Counted from the first letter of the stretch, positions 26,301 through 34,808 are shown. The stretch is DNA of 64,000 bases from Owenia fusiformis (GCA_903813345.2 CAIIXF020000001.1:42751366-42815365), one strand, 5' to 3'. Notes: generated from the letters alone by a model not told the origin. Numbers and translations: made by a program.

Positions 26301-26909
26301 GAAGTAACAAATTGCAAATTAATTTTACCAAATCGGCCATTTTGAATAGCACTTCCTATGTAAACAAATATCTATAATTACCAAACTTTAACATAGGTGC
26401 CTTATAGTCTGAATATAATTCAGACTAAATAGGATATAGTCTAAGGGTACGTGGGTAGGAGGTTTTTTATACAAAGCCCAGATGAAATCCCCTCTAGCCA
26501 ATTATTGGCTAGAGACTCGAGTAACACCAAGTGTATTTGACTCAATCTTTTTTACAATGTATACGTTGCCTATGCTAAAGCTGAGACTAAAGTGAGTGAA
26601 GTAGGATCACTCTAGGATGAAGAAATCATTCGATGGAAGCAAAGATATTATTCTTTAAATTAAAAAGATCTGATTTCAAATAAAACTTTTCTACTCCTGT
26701 GAAAATAAATTCATTTGGGTTTGTGTTGATTTATAAATCACATGACCTGATGACCATTGATCAGCTGAGTTTTTTTCTTGAAAAATGGAGCCAATTTGAA
26801 AGAAGTTATAATTGTCGATAGATTTGTCAGTACTTACATGTTTTACCGCCTTTGATATTTTCTCTACAATTTTGTCTTTTAGTTCAACGTTTTCAAACGG
26901 CTTGGCCAT
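5397..26909 (-). CDS. PLEKHM2: PLEKHM2 (SKIP) orthologue, RUN and PH domain lysosome adaptor, 3' end beyond window
   Basis: Eleven coding exons on the minus strand join in frame: 26909-26838, 22582-22479, 16209-16100, 15759-15635, 15088-15026, 14547-14437, 13917-12695, 12150-12081, 9402-9253, 7761-7673, 5529-5397 (2250 nt, 750 codons). All introns seen are GT-AG. Residues about 20-158 form a RUN domain with family motifs such as LCQHLDHALLHG, NLGRGRAW and LVTLLSGLE. Residues 159-602 are a Ser/Asp/Glu-rich linker that keeps the LEVIRV-plus-basic motif of the vertebrate protein. Residues from 603 (ELDNNMKLHL, TNRRKQ) match the region just before and around the C-terminal PH part. The family binds ARL8 on lysosomes through RUN and recruits kinesin-1 for outward transport. 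The human protein is about 1019 aa, so the terminal PH exons should lie left of position 1. The start ATG at 26909 aligns with the human N-terminus. Identification rests on recalled similarity. Confidence 0.9.
6928..6987 (-). repeat. Dispersed 60-bp hairpin motif, copy 1
   Basis: Matches, in inverse orientation, the sequence at 61641-61708. Shared blocks are CATCTTCGCACGCTC, GTCTTCACTGCGTTCAT and CCGACCGACGGGAGC. Its ends can pair (CATCTTCG with an imperfect inverse). Confidence 0.6.
7111..7611. mobile_element. Foldback/MITE-like element, PLEKHM2 intron 10
   Basis: Ends are GGCGTAGCGC and GCGCTACGCC. A perfect 29-bp inverted pair lies inside at 7132-7160 and 7215-7243, containing CRE-like TGACGTGA. 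The right part has runs of GGGGGGT and the palindrome GGTACGCATGTGCGTACC. No target duplication recognised; non-coding. Confidence 0.5.
10068..10131 (+). repeat. Three 21-bp direct repeats
   Basis: ATGTCAAGATAGCAGTAAATT is repeated three times with one substitution, inside the PLEKHM2 intron between exons 8 and 9. Confidence 0.85.
10416..11921. repeat. Long interrupted palindrome with coding-like arms
   Basis: The left arm (about 10416-10765) and right arm (about 10885-11240, continued at 11881-11921) are inverted copies around a roughly 115-bp centre. A TA-flanked MITE interrupts the right arm. Both arms, read inward, encode the same peptide motif (FWSPDVR followed by CKSS), and the minus strand stays open for 146 codons (10607-11047). 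The outer edges merge into a degenerate minisatellite of about 33-36 bp built on TTTTTGAAATTAGGTATTGCC. It lies in the PLEKHM2 intron between exons 8 and 9. Confidence 0.75.
11241..11878. mobile_element. Tc1/mariner-type MITE inserted in the palindrome
   Basis: A 638-bp element between TA dinucleotides (11239-11240, 11879-11880). Its TIRs exceed 60 bp, starting CAAGGGCCGATCAAAAAGTT, with the exact inverse at the right end. The intact left arm of the palindrome preserves the empty target site. No ORF. Confidence 0.85.
12695..13917 (-). CDS. PLEKHM2: PLEKHM2 large linker exon
   Basis: This 1223-nt exon encodes nearly all of the disordered middle of the protein. The acceptor reads TTCTAG before GAAATGG; the donor is GTAAGTG, and a TAA just past the donor makes the exon look like a complete 407-codon gene if splicing is ignored. 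It is rich in Ser, Asp, Glu and Asn, has a basic RS-like patch near its start (KLKKSRSRSSRS), and contains no tryptophan. In vertebrates the corresponding region carries two W-acidic motifs for kinesin light chain; none is visible here. Confidence 0.88.
16226..16377 (+). repeat. 5' LTR
   Basis: 152 bp, TGTCATG to CAGAACA, identical to the 3' LTR. It contains AATAAA at 16313-16318, a plausible poly(A) signal. The TGT/ACA termini are canonical integrase ends. Confidence 0.97.
16378..16395 (+). other. tRNA primer-binding site
   Basis: The sequence starting TGGTGTCA directly abuts the 5' LTR. TGG pairs with the CCA end of a tRNA; the first eight bases agree with tRNA-Leu acceptor ends, but later bases diverge, so the primer is not assigned firmly. 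Confidence 0.7.
16751..20932 (+). CDS. Gag-Pol polyprotein of the Gypsy element
   Basis: A single 1393-aa frame. Gag occupies about 1-230, with two zinc knuckles, C-X2-C-X3-H-X4-C at 231-243 and C-X2-C-X4-H-X4-C at 250-263. An aspartic protease has DTGA at 333-336. Reverse transcriptase spans about 495-680 with LDATGGF at 581-587 and FMDD at 642-645. RNase H has acidic residues near 791, 830 and 858. Integrase has an HHCC finger (about 1016-1049) and catalytic D1077, D1131 and E1167 with the expected DX35E spacing. There is no envelope gene. Gag and Pol share one frame without a shift, as in many Mag-type elements. No stop or frameshift is present and every catalytic residue checked is there, so the copy may be active. 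Confidence 0.95.
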   Translation: MAKIQPPNPFNFDKPNEWIAWRERFLRFRLATKLNKEDDITQVSQLIYIMGQSAEDIYKQFTFEPLPVAEDGQILDPPDNRYNFDAVLGKFDNYFVPKINIIHERRVFNLRQLGESETMEEYIRDLYKLSQHCSFVDRNEMIRDKIIVSIKGRDLSERVQTLAMTCDLTLEKTIELVRSHELIISQSQAEGRPTDTSNVDFVRKRPPQQRATRQNYRKQDQAQHKADKHKCDRCGYIHRNDKCPAKGKTCHNCKKLNHFSSVCKSNKKSVDKRVVHECYDECADADLDTTEFHVGELVHLVDSAKSLIVDRHTEPPWRVTLPICGKLMSFKIDTGADVNVMSNKAYECLTPKPRLQRHDGPPLKSVGGVIDTRGYFITNSNLDGTKFSMRIFVLNGPKCDNLLCRRSAKMLNLVTKNVHVVTQTSQSEAGKIGSDPGNHRNKIPIPPSNNTSEMPGHVKDPINDNELYGEVGTMKCEPVKIELKQDAEPYAVVVPRRVPFPIMKPLQEKLESMESNGIIAKITEPTEWCSPMVPVVSKSGKIRVTVDFRKLNKSVKRERFVLPTIDCILQKLSGSSVFSTLDATGGFHQVPLSEVSQRLTTFITPFGRYVYKKMPQGISLAPEIFQREMSRILQNCPGVAVFMDDIIVHGKNVEDHDKNLKQVLQKIKQSGLVLNKAKCHYRKPELVFLGHKISANGVSPDPAKVAAIVEMEIPENVEELRRFLGMINWIGRFIPNLSTMLHPLNELLRKDTIWTWGKAQMDAFETVKQKVSSKPVLKYYDINKPSRVSADSSCYGLGGVLEQQHGTDWFPVHYCSRSLTDAERRYAQIEKELLAGVWSMEKFSQYLVGLESFVYVTDHKPLVPIINQKDLDQTPVRCQRMLIRLMRFNCIAEYRPGKTLVIADTLSRKPLSSMESNTVESVTEYESFIYDNLPVAKSRLENIRDLSQIDPEISTVMNYVLHGWPEYYKDVKEVAKRYYDCRESLSVVNDILMYGNRITIPAACRNNILDQIHEGHFGIHKCRERANATVRWPGLTSQIKELEAKCKHCQILKPKQRSEPLIPTKLPDRPWQQLATDLCECFKKQYLVTVDYYSRYLEIAHVRGSVTTTQIINKLKKIFARNGIPEVLVSDNGPQFSSKQFADFTKEFDFKHVTSSPRYSQSNGLAERAVQTAKRILKSEDPLSSLMNYRATPVSSTGKTPSQLLYGRQIRTKLPVSPENLNPNWPDKQEVQNNDAKAKSLYAKHFNRSHGARKLEKLSPGQSVRVKLDQEKAWSKPYKVLNQAHTPRSYIIKSDSGTLFRRNRRHLMPTGHDPTPTPERGSNMLKPMVFLSSKHPKEGGMDSGGQNTNNVPLTSNTTPVSHSSIITEPSSSSPLRKSKRIVNQPKWLKDYVT
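21385..21402 (+). other. Polypurine tract
   Basis: An almost pure A/G run (AAAAAGAAAAAAAAGGAGA) ends exactly at the 3' LTR and would prime plus-strand DNA synthesis. Confidence 0.85.
21403..21554 (+). repeat. 3' LTR
   Basis: 152 bp, base-for-base the same as the 5' LTR, followed directly by the ATGAT target duplication. It is preceded by an A/G-rich polypurine tract. Confidence 0.97.
23640..23880. repeat. Diverged relic related to the interior of the 27467-28456 element
   Basis: The part at about 23797-23878 (GATAAACTCAGACAACTG, then TTCAACTACAC) matches 28066-28140 with scattered differences. No ends were found, so it is only called a relic, in PLEKHM2 intron 1. Confidence 0.4.
24550..26478. 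mobile_element. Mutator-like non-autonomous element with long TIRs and 9-bp TSD
   Basis: A 1929-bp element in PLEKHM2 intron 1. It begins GGCTTTGTATAAAAAACC and ends with the exact reverse complement; similarity of the inverted arms continues for roughly 300 bp (24550-24850 against about 25790-26086 plus 26454-26478). It is flanked by a perfect 9-bp duplication CAGATGAAA (24541-24549 and 26479-26487). Long TIRs plus a 9-bp TSD are the Mutator (MULE) signature. No transposase frame is seen, only short unrelated ORFs, so it would depend on a helper. The right arm is broken by a second insertion. Confidence 0.85.
26087..26444. mobile_element. 358-bp insertion nested in the Mutator-like element, 9-bp TSD
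   Basis: It splits the right TIR and is flanked by a 9-bp duplication GGGTACGTG (26078-26086 and 26445-26453). Removing it with one TSD copy restores the match to the left TIR. Termini are only weakly inverted (TAGTATGTATCC against TAGACTATATCC). It contains a 10-bp hairpin, CAGACTGACT/AGTCAGTCTG, near its left end. It is non-coding. Confidence 0.75.
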
Positions 26910-27196
26910 CGTTATTGAGGATACATTTAGACATAAAGAGAGGAGAAAATTTCAAAATTTTCGAACCGGAAATAAACAAACTTGGGTTGAGCTAGATGTC
27001 AAACTCACTGATGGTTTTTATCATTTTAATTGACTAATTAAAGTAGATTTTTTGCCATCCATTTCAAAAAACAATTATCTTATCACTTCACAGCAATTGA
27101 AGCTATATGATTTTATTTCGATCAGAATGTCGGATTGTAGAACATTATTAAACCAACTCGTGATTTCGCCAGATTTGCCATCCAGTGAAAACTGTG
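26910..27196. promoter_or_regulatory. Shared divergent promoter of PLEKHM2 and SFT2D3
   Basis: The start codons of PLEKHM2 (26909, minus) and SFT2D3 (27197, plus) are only 287 bp apart, so one short interval must hold both 5' UTRs and both promoters. It has an ETS-like ACCGGAAAT at 26965-26973 and no clear TATA box. Such TATA-less head-to-head promoters with ETS sites are typical of housekeeping gene pairs. The role of the motif is inferred. Confidence 0.6.
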
Positions 27197-27255
27197 ATGA
27201 CAAAATTAAAAAAAATGGAAAGTTTAAAAGATTATACAAATTCGAACAAATCTGA
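27127..27255 (+). other. Overlapping upstream ORF in the SFT2D3 leader
   Basis: An ATG at 27127, with A at -3, opens a 42-codon frame that stops at 27255, running past the likely SFT2D3 start at 27197 in a different frame. If transcription starts upstream of 27127, scanning ribosomes would meet this ORF first and it should lower SFT2D3 translation. An A8 homopolymer at about 27207 sits where the two frames could be joined by losing one A, so an indel or sequence error is the alternative. A start at 27197 gives a protein of normal family length, so the uORF reading is preferred. Confidence 0.45.
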
Positions 27256-30200
27256 GTCTACCGAAAGTTTATTAGGGGGCTCGAAGGCGCTTTCATGGTT
27301 CAAGAACCCACTGAAGAGAGACGAGGCATCAGAAAATTTAGAAGAGACCAGTAATGGCTGGTTTGCCACTGCCAATAATGACCCATTTTTACCAAGTCTG
27401 GTGAGTCAATTTTTTCTTCAACATGTACATGTATTGTAATGACTTCAGTGTGAAGGATATGTCCCTAAAGCTAGCCATACAATGGGGCATTGTCTGACTT
27501 TGTCACTTCCGATTTGTCCCAACTTGTCCCCCAGACATAATGGTACAGTGTCCTACGTTCTCCCATTTTGTCCAATGTTGTCTGGAATATTGCGCCATTT
27601 TATCCAAAAATAGTCATATGATCATCACATGATGAAATGCCCCTCATGTCCCAAGAAAAGAATTAAACATGTTCATTCTTTTCTTAGGACATAAAGGGAC
27701 TTATCCCGTAGGACTATAGTCCTGTAACGAGCGCATTATTTTGCCTGTACGATTACAACTTGGGAGAATTATCTACGCCCCTTACACTTAAGATACCTAC
27801 TTCAATAGATTCCTGGATATTTTAGCATTCTTTTCGTGTAGTTGAATCCACAATTGTTTGGGTATATTGGCAGAATGTGAACATTTTTCTTTTTCATCGA
27901 GAGATATTCCATCACTTTCTAAGATGGCGGTTGGATTTAAAAGGGAATTCCCCGTTTGACTGACTCGGAAGTGGCCCGGATGTACTGATAAATGGAAGAA
28001 TTTGACAGTTGAAATAAGTTTAATATTACACGCAAATATTGCGATCAAAAACGAAAATTTCTTTGTTCTGCCGATAAACCCAGACAATTGTGGATTCAAC
28101 TACACGAAAAGAATGCTAAAATACCAAGGAATCTATTGAAATAGGTATCTTAAGTGTAAGAAGCATAGAAAATTCTCCCATGTTGTAATCGTACAGGCAA
28201 AAGAATAAGACGTTCACAGGACTATAGTCCTGGCACGGGATAAAAAGGGACAACTTGGGACAAAATCGAACAACGTCTGATAATGTCCCAGGGACAACTT
28301 GGGACAAAGTGGGACAATGTACCCTGATGTCCCTTGGGAATGTCCTAACTTGTCCTTCATGTCCCATGAAAATATTTTACTCAATTACTCCCTTGATAGC
28401 CCTTGATGTCCCATCATGTCCCATTGGTGTACAGCCATTGGTGTATGGCTAGCTTTTAAGCTAGCCTTAGCCATTTTGTCAGAAAATAGTCATATGATCG
28501 CCATGTGATGAAATACCCTCATTGGTCCAGTAATGTCCCTCGAAAAGAATCAACATGTTCATTCTTTTCTTGGGACATAAGGGGACAACTTGAAACAAAA
28601 TTGGACAAATTGGGACAATGTCCCGGGGACAGCTTGGGACAAAAAGGGACAACGTTGGACAATGTCCCCTGATGTCCCAAGGATTGTGATATTGGTTCTC
28701 GATTGGAGGGGGAAGGGGGCTGTTAGCCTGTTACACATAATTCCTTTTTACGTTAGATCATGGTTTTGGGATATAGGGTTACCTTTTACATGGGCTGAAA
28801 GCCCATGCTTTTTCTTATGACAGATTCACACTTCGAGTTTTCTTGCTAGGTTTCTTTACAGTTTTTGGTCCTTTCCCTTTGGCATTTACGCTTATATTTA
28901 TTGTATAGGGCTTTAGACAAGTGTAATAGTGCAATGTGCTTGGTATTGGATCATGGTCATGGTCTATTTTGGGCTATTTGTGGGGTTGCCTTTTTCTTAT
29001 TTTTGACATTTAGTGATAGCAACAAAGTCAAAAATTAAAAATGAGCAAACCGAATCCACATTTATGGGGGTAATTTTGCCTAGGAGCTTTATTACATTTT
29101 CCAGAGCTTCCAAAGTCACAACCTTGAGGCTTCTTTTCAAGCTTGTATGAATATTATTCATTTACAGTTGATTACTTGTATATGTTGTTACTACCTAATC
29201 AAATATACACATGTAATATGTGTACTTTTATATACTTTATTACCACAATAGCAAGAATTGAAATTGATATAACTATTGTCAGGGCAGAATATTAGCCTAC
29301 ATTTAATCTCTTCATCTATTTTCAGTCTAAAAAGCAAAGAATCATAGGCTTTGTAATTTGTGTTCTAATGGGAACCTTCTGTTTTTCTCTGGTAAGTACA
29401 GTTTGATGCTAATTTACATCTCGTGATTGCAAATATAAATGTGAACTCTTTAAAATGAACAACTCTATAGACTGTAATAATAACAATTCTCTAAAGCTTT
29501 TATTTTATTCATATTTTTTATTCAATTGTTTAAAATAATGTTCATCCACCATAACTGCACATTGGATTTGCTCAATCTGCTGCTTCCGCCTTTTTTAATT
29601 TCTCTTGCATATCCAATATAATAAGGTTGCAAATTGACATTGGTATCTCAGACATAAGTAATATTCCTTAATATTTAATTGGCGTACAGTAGAACCTGTA
29701 TATCTGAACACCTGGCTAATCCGAACACCTTCCAATTTGAACACTTTTTTTCGGTCCCATTTTTTCCTCCCATTGACTCCCATGTTAAATAAACCTTGAA
29801 ATCTGAACACCTCCTAATCTGAACAGTGAACAACCAGATATGAAAAAGTGACCTGTCTAATCTGAACATTTTTATCAGAAATCAAATGTCTGGACATTTC
29901 AATAATAGCCACATATTGAGTCAATGTTATAGTTGTTATTTATCTTTACATACACATTGTAATCAAAGAACCAATACTGTCCTAATTAATTTATTTAGTC
30001 TCAGTGACATCCCTTATTTGTAGAAAACAACAGGATGATTTAAAAAGGTTTTACTGTAGTTCTAAACTGTTTTTTTTCATTGGCTGCGGAGAGCTCAAAG
30101 TTTATGACTCTATTGAAATAGATTATTATACGGGTCAATGTAAACGGCAAACAGACTCTTGTTGTTGCTTGCAATTGGAATCTCAAATACCAGGATGCAC

Positions 30201-32920
30201 AATGTACAAATTGTTCGCAAGCATGGATCTTTGTTCGCAAGTGGAGAAATATGTTCGGGAGCGTGGAAATGGTGGTGCGTGACATAAGATTTAACGTTTG
30301 TGTTGTGAGAATTGTGGTTCGAGCGCAAGGAAGTAGTTTCTGATGTCAGAACTGATGTTTGCGTTCTTGGAAGTCTAGGAGGCCTGAAATTGCTGCATTA
30401 TAAGAATACACAAAAGAGAACACAAAATTCAGTTGAATATACTCTTACATAACTCATGTTTATAAAACATATATGTTTTTTTCAGTCCATGCTGTATATA
30501 CCATTCCTAATTCTAAAGGCTCGAAAGTTTGCACTACTATACTCTTTAGGCAGCTTATTTATAATTGCAAGGTGAGACCTAAATAGTTTGTCATTTTCAA
30601 CATTGTTCTATTCTCATAGGGAATCATATCAGTCCATACTTTCTTCATTCAAAGGTCTGTGTTTCCACGCAGGAAGCTTTCAGGTTTTGACAAAATTATA
30701 AATTAAAATTTGACTGTCAGTTTCCTCACTAAGGGAGCAATAATAGCTTGTCAAATGTCTACTGGAGTTTCTCATAAATAGGCCCGTTGGCATTTATTTT
30801 GACAGGGCATTTATTTGAAAGAATTTTTAATAAACTCTCATGGGCCTTCATTAAGAGGGGGAAACATTTGTCCAATGTGGGTTTGCATTTATTAGAGGGA
30901 AAATAGCTTTCCCAAGCCAGTGGGCGTTTATTTCGAGGGATATAATAGATCGCAAAGTTAATACATGGCCTTCATACTCACACAATAATACCATTAATGC
31001 AGGCAAGAACGTTGACCAATATTTGACCTTTTGTCATATTGTGCTACAATGCTTTTTTGTTTTCCAGTTTTTCATTACTCTGGGGACCTTGGAACCATGT
31101 TAAACATTTATTCTCAGGCCCGAGGCTTCCATTCACCACAGCATACTTTGGCACACTGTTCGCAACTTTATATTTTGCAATGGTGGTAAGTAATTTCTAC
31201 AAGCTCACTAGAGTCAATTGCAATATAAAAACTTTATAACAGGTTGATAGGCAATTTAGACCTCATGTAACAATCATATGGTAATCATCATGTATCTTAC
31301 AAAAATGGCATAAAGCAAAAAGACATAATAATCACTATGTAGAACAAAACATATATGCCTGACCTACATACCCAATAATATTTTGAACCCCATATTCCTG
31401 TATGCATTCAATTAAATATTAAGAAAAATGATGTTAATCTTACAGTAAGCAAGCATGTGCTATTTGAAAATGTACACAGACTGAATTTGAATTTTGAAAA
31501 TGTACACAGACTGAATTTGAATTTTGAAAATGTACACAGACTGAAATTGAATTTTGAAAATGTACACAGACTGAATTTGAATTTTGAAAATGTACACAGA
31601 CTGAAATTGAATTTTGAAAATGTACACAGACTGAATTTGAATTTTGAAAATGTACACAGACTGAATTTGAATTTTGAAAATGTACACAGACTGAATTTGA
31701 ATTTTGAAAATGTACACAGACTGAATTTGAATTTTGAAAATGTAAACAGACTGAATTTGAATTTTGAAAATGTACACAGACTGAATTTGAATTTTGAAAA
31801 TGTAAACAGACTGAAATTGAATTTTGAAAATGTACACAGACTGAATTTGAATTTTGAAAATGTACACAGACTGAATTTGAATTTTGAAAATGTACACAGA
31901 CTGAATTTGAATTTTGAAAATGTATATTATTAAATGTATGATATTTCTATCTACTGTAGTATTTGATGCTCATTCAAACAATTAAGTCCATTCATTAGTC
32001 ACTCAGAACCAGTATGTGATAAAAGCACCAACCCATAGATTGAAAATCTTTCATTCGTGTATAGACCATGAATATTGGTCCATGATTTTATCCATGCCAG
32101 TTGGACTTCTCAGGATGTATACAAAACTAACATGAAAACTGGTCAGTAATTTGATCCCAGGTGGTCTTCAGCATGTCTAAGAAAATAACCCGAAAACTGG
32201 TTCACAATTTTATCCAGGCCACTAATGATCCTACATACATAGAAAAAGAACATGAAGCTAGTCCATAATTTTATCCAGGCCAACTGGTCTATTCATCATA
32301 TATAGGAAAATAACATGAAAACTGGCCCATAATTTCATCCAAGCAAGATGGTCAGGTCTTTTCAGCATGTAGAGGAAATAACATGAAAAGTAAAATCAGA
32401 CATCTAAGCATTTACTTATGGTGACTTTGTTTTTGCTTCCAGGCTAAGAGTACTATATTCACAGTGATATGTGCAATCATTCAAATATTAGCTTTAGTAT
32501 GGTAAGTACAGATTTTTGCTATTCACTACTATTTTAAAAAATATTTTCACTAACTTTGTATTGATCAGAATTGTTATATTGAGAATTTCAACCCACCTGT
32601 GGCTCATATGAATATTTATTCTCGTACAGTAAAGTAAATCATTACTGAAGTGTTAGCAACTCCAATGATGTTTCCTCAGACCACAGCTCAAATATTGAAA
32701 TGAATGTATAGAAAAAAGTGTGTCATCAATTATTCTAGATTCACTCTTCTCGGTACTCCATAGAAAAGTAGTTACATAATAAAATGTTTTATTTATTTAT
32801 ATTATGTGTTTCAGGTATATCGTCAGCTACATTCCGGGAGGACAAACTGGGCTCAACTTTTTCACAAAAATATTTTATGCCGCAGCATCAAAAACTGTAA
32901 AAACAACTCTGCCAATATGA
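27197..32920 (+). CDS. SFT2D3: SFT2D3 orthologue, SFT2-family vesicle transport membrane protein
   Basis: Six exons: 27197-27400, 29326-29391, 30486-30571, 31068-31185, 32443-32501, 32815-32920 (212 aa; human about 215). SFT2 proteins are small tetraspanning Golgi/endosome membrane proteins linked to retrograde vesicle fusion. The N-terminal 68 residues are hydrophilic and cytosolic. Four hydrophobic segments follow: one beginning at RIIGFVICV, one next to the motif ARKFALLYSLGS (the SFT2D3 signature, rather than D1 or D2), one around TAYFGTLFATLYFAMV, and one at TVICAIIQILALVW. The tail has PGGQTGL, like the Gly-rich tail of vertebrate SFT2D3. All donors and acceptors are canonical and phases fit. 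The gene is head-to-head with PLEKHM2. Its introns carry a TIR element (intron 1), a MITE (intron 2), and a 30-bp minisatellite and a second decayed array (both intron 4). Confidence 0.88.
27467..28456. mobile_element. TIR element rich in TTGTCCC repeats, SFT2D3 intron 1
   Basis: Perfect 15-bp terminal inverted repeats AAAGCTAGCCATACA/TGTATGGCTAGCTTT bound a 990-bp block. Inside are many TTGTCCC/GGGACAA units and a second inverted pair (about 27712-27880 against 28062-28240) containing GGACTATAGTCCT hairpins. A truncated related copy follows at about 28457-28690. Possibly a composite or nested element; TSD not resolved. Confidence 0.55.
29687..30056. mobile_element. Pogo/Tigger-like MITE, SFT2D3 intron 2
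   Basis: A 370-bp element flanked by TA, starting CAGTAGAACCTGTATA and ending GGTTTTACTG. Its left half repeats a motif like ATCTGAACACCT several times. It belongs with the copies at 2820 and 49608. Confidence 0.65.
31463..31924 (+). repeat. 30-bp minisatellite, about 15 copies
   Basis: Perfectly phased 30-bp direct repeats of TTTGAAAATGTACACAGACT plus ten bases, differing only at a few positions (C/A in TGTACACA, T/A in TGAATTTG). Because 30 is divisible by three, long ORFs appear on both strands, but the array lies in SFT2D3 intron 4 and has no spacers. Confidence 0.95.
32060..32395 (+). repeat. Degenerate tandem array, unit about 65-70 bp
   Basis: Four to five decayed copies of a unit built around CATGAAAACTGG, CATAATTTTATCCAGGCC and AGCATGTAGAGGAAAATAAC, next to SFT2D3 exon 5 in intron 4. 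Units differ at many sites, so the array is old. Confidence 0.65.
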
Positions 32921-33207
32921 CATGGCTCAACATAGCAGTGTTTATGGGATCTTGTCAAAATATCAATGTTTTTAAGGAAAAGAAAGACCATCTTTGTCAG
33001 GGTAGTCAAACATTGAATTTCTTAATGAAAAGGGGAGGAGTCTTATTTTTTCACAGAAAATACATTGCTATTTTGACTCATAATGGTGTGTTGAATGTAG
33101 ATAACATGAGGGTATTAATTTTATTTATTTTAGAAAGGACATTAAATATTGTAAATAGTGAAATAATATACTCAGATATACACTGTAAACTGATTGTACA
33201 AAGTTGA

Positions 33208-33213
33208 AATAAA
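33208..33213 (+). terminator. SFT2D3 poly(A) signal
   Basis: A canonical AATAAA lies 288 bp after the SFT2D3 stop codon in a U-rich 3' UTR. It is the first such hexamer on this strand after the stop and fits a short 3' UTR. Confidence 0.6.
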
Positions 33214-34176
33214 AGGACCCTGTAAAAATATCATCTTGAAAACTAGATTCTTGCGTTTATTCTTATTTTTCATTGAAAGTTAAGTGTTTCAGCCACCTCT
33301 AAATACCTAACATCGTATCAGTCTGTAACTTACACCACAGCAAGTTGTATCAAGTCCTTAGGAGTATCTATACAGAGAGTGAGGACACCAAAAAAACTGT
33401 AAAGGACCAAAAAAGGACCTGATACAACTTCCTGTGACTTACACTTGCCATAGGTAATAGTCCAGTTCTTAACCTGAAGAACTTGTTTTCCTTGTAATTT
33501 TTTTTTTGTAAGCAACATGGGGATTTTTTCTAATGTTACTTTATTTATCAGGAGCAATTATCAGCCTTTGATATTTACAGAAAAGAATGTTTTTGTCAGA
33601 CTATTTATTTTACAAGTTACAATTCATTGGGAATTTCAGGATCAGGGTTAAAGAGACTATACAATCGGATAGCACAATCAAGACCCCTCTGAACCTTTTT
33701 GCATATTGAGTTTCACCACATATTCATCTTTCTACTTATCAATGAAGAAGTCCCAAATCCCCCGCTTTCAGCGTTAATTTTTGCGATTGTACTGACCAAT
33801 CTAATTATTTTCACAGAAAATAATTCAATATGAAGTTTGAATATACCAGGAAAAACCCCTGTTGTCTGCTTGGTTGTTGAATTAAAATTTGTTTATCTTG
33901 AACCTGATTGACTGCCTGGTTCAAGGCACACGTGGGCGCTTGTGTGACTCAACAGGGATTCCCATCACTTGAGCCAAGGAATCGATTGTGTTCTGTTGAT
34001 TATTTCAATATTTCAGCAAAAATATACTCGTAAGTTATTCTCAAGATATATCTATGGTAAGTTAGGTATTATTTGATGGTCCATCATTGATTGTCTGGGT
34101 GAGAAACCTATTGTAAACTGCATCTTTAATGGCTAAGACACTTTTAGTAATCATTTTAAAACTAGATCTCCTTATA
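33214..34176. other. Intergenic spacer between SFT2D3 and LIPT1
   Basis: The two genes converge here. No ORF, promoter or element end is supported apart from the MITE that follows at 34177. Confidence 0.5.
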
Positions 34177-34808
34177 CAGGGTGTCAAATAAGTCTGTTCT
34201 CCCCCCTTAACTTTTTTATCTTTAAATTTATCATACTTTCCCAAATATCATTTTGAAGCTCATGGAAAATGCTGATCACCCTAAAAAATCAATAATGAAA
34301 TATTCTTAATAAAATTCCTACAATGTTTCTTGTAAGGTTGTAGTTGACCTTTGATTACGTCAAAAAAAGTTAAATTATCAGGTATAGTGAATGAAAAGTG
34401 AAAAGTTGTTACTGCAGTGACAATGCCAACATTGGGTGATTTTGATGTTTCTCAATATCATAACAGAGTAAAATGTGTTACATTCAGGGGAGCTTTTGAA
34501 GCAGGGGCATCTTTCATCACAAAATAGTTGATAACACCTAAAATTAAACGTTCTGAATGATTTATACAGGATCATATCCTCGTAGAATTGAGGCCATACG
34601 GGCTGCTGGGGGAGACATACAGACTATTAAAAAAGTGAAATATGCACATCACTAAAAATACTCTAAAAAATTTGGAATTTAACCAATCACTCTGAAATTT
34701 GGTGTGTGATCAGCAAATTAAATTCCCTTTAAGATGATATATACCAACGCTATGTACTCTCTGAATTAAAAAAGTTAAGGGGGGAGAACAGACTTATTTG
34801 ACGCCCTG
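34177..34808. mobile_element. Tc1/mariner-type MITE between SFT2D3 and LIPT1
   Basis: A 632-bp element with TA on both sides. TIRs of about 40 bp start CAGGGTGTCAAATAAGTCTG and end with the inverse (one mismatch in the first nine bases: GACGCCCTG). No transposase ORF. Confidence 0.85.

Noticed and set aside
31457-31933. 158-codon repetitive ORF and its antisense partner; also CRISPR-like look
   Set aside because: Pure 30-bp tandem array in an intron. The open frames follow from a unit length divisible by three. No spacers, so not CRISPR.
32806-33207. 133-codon ORF overlapping SFT2D3 exon 6
   Set aside because: Wrong frame. The SFT2D3 frame from 32815 continues the family sequence and stops at 32920; the rest is 3' UTR.
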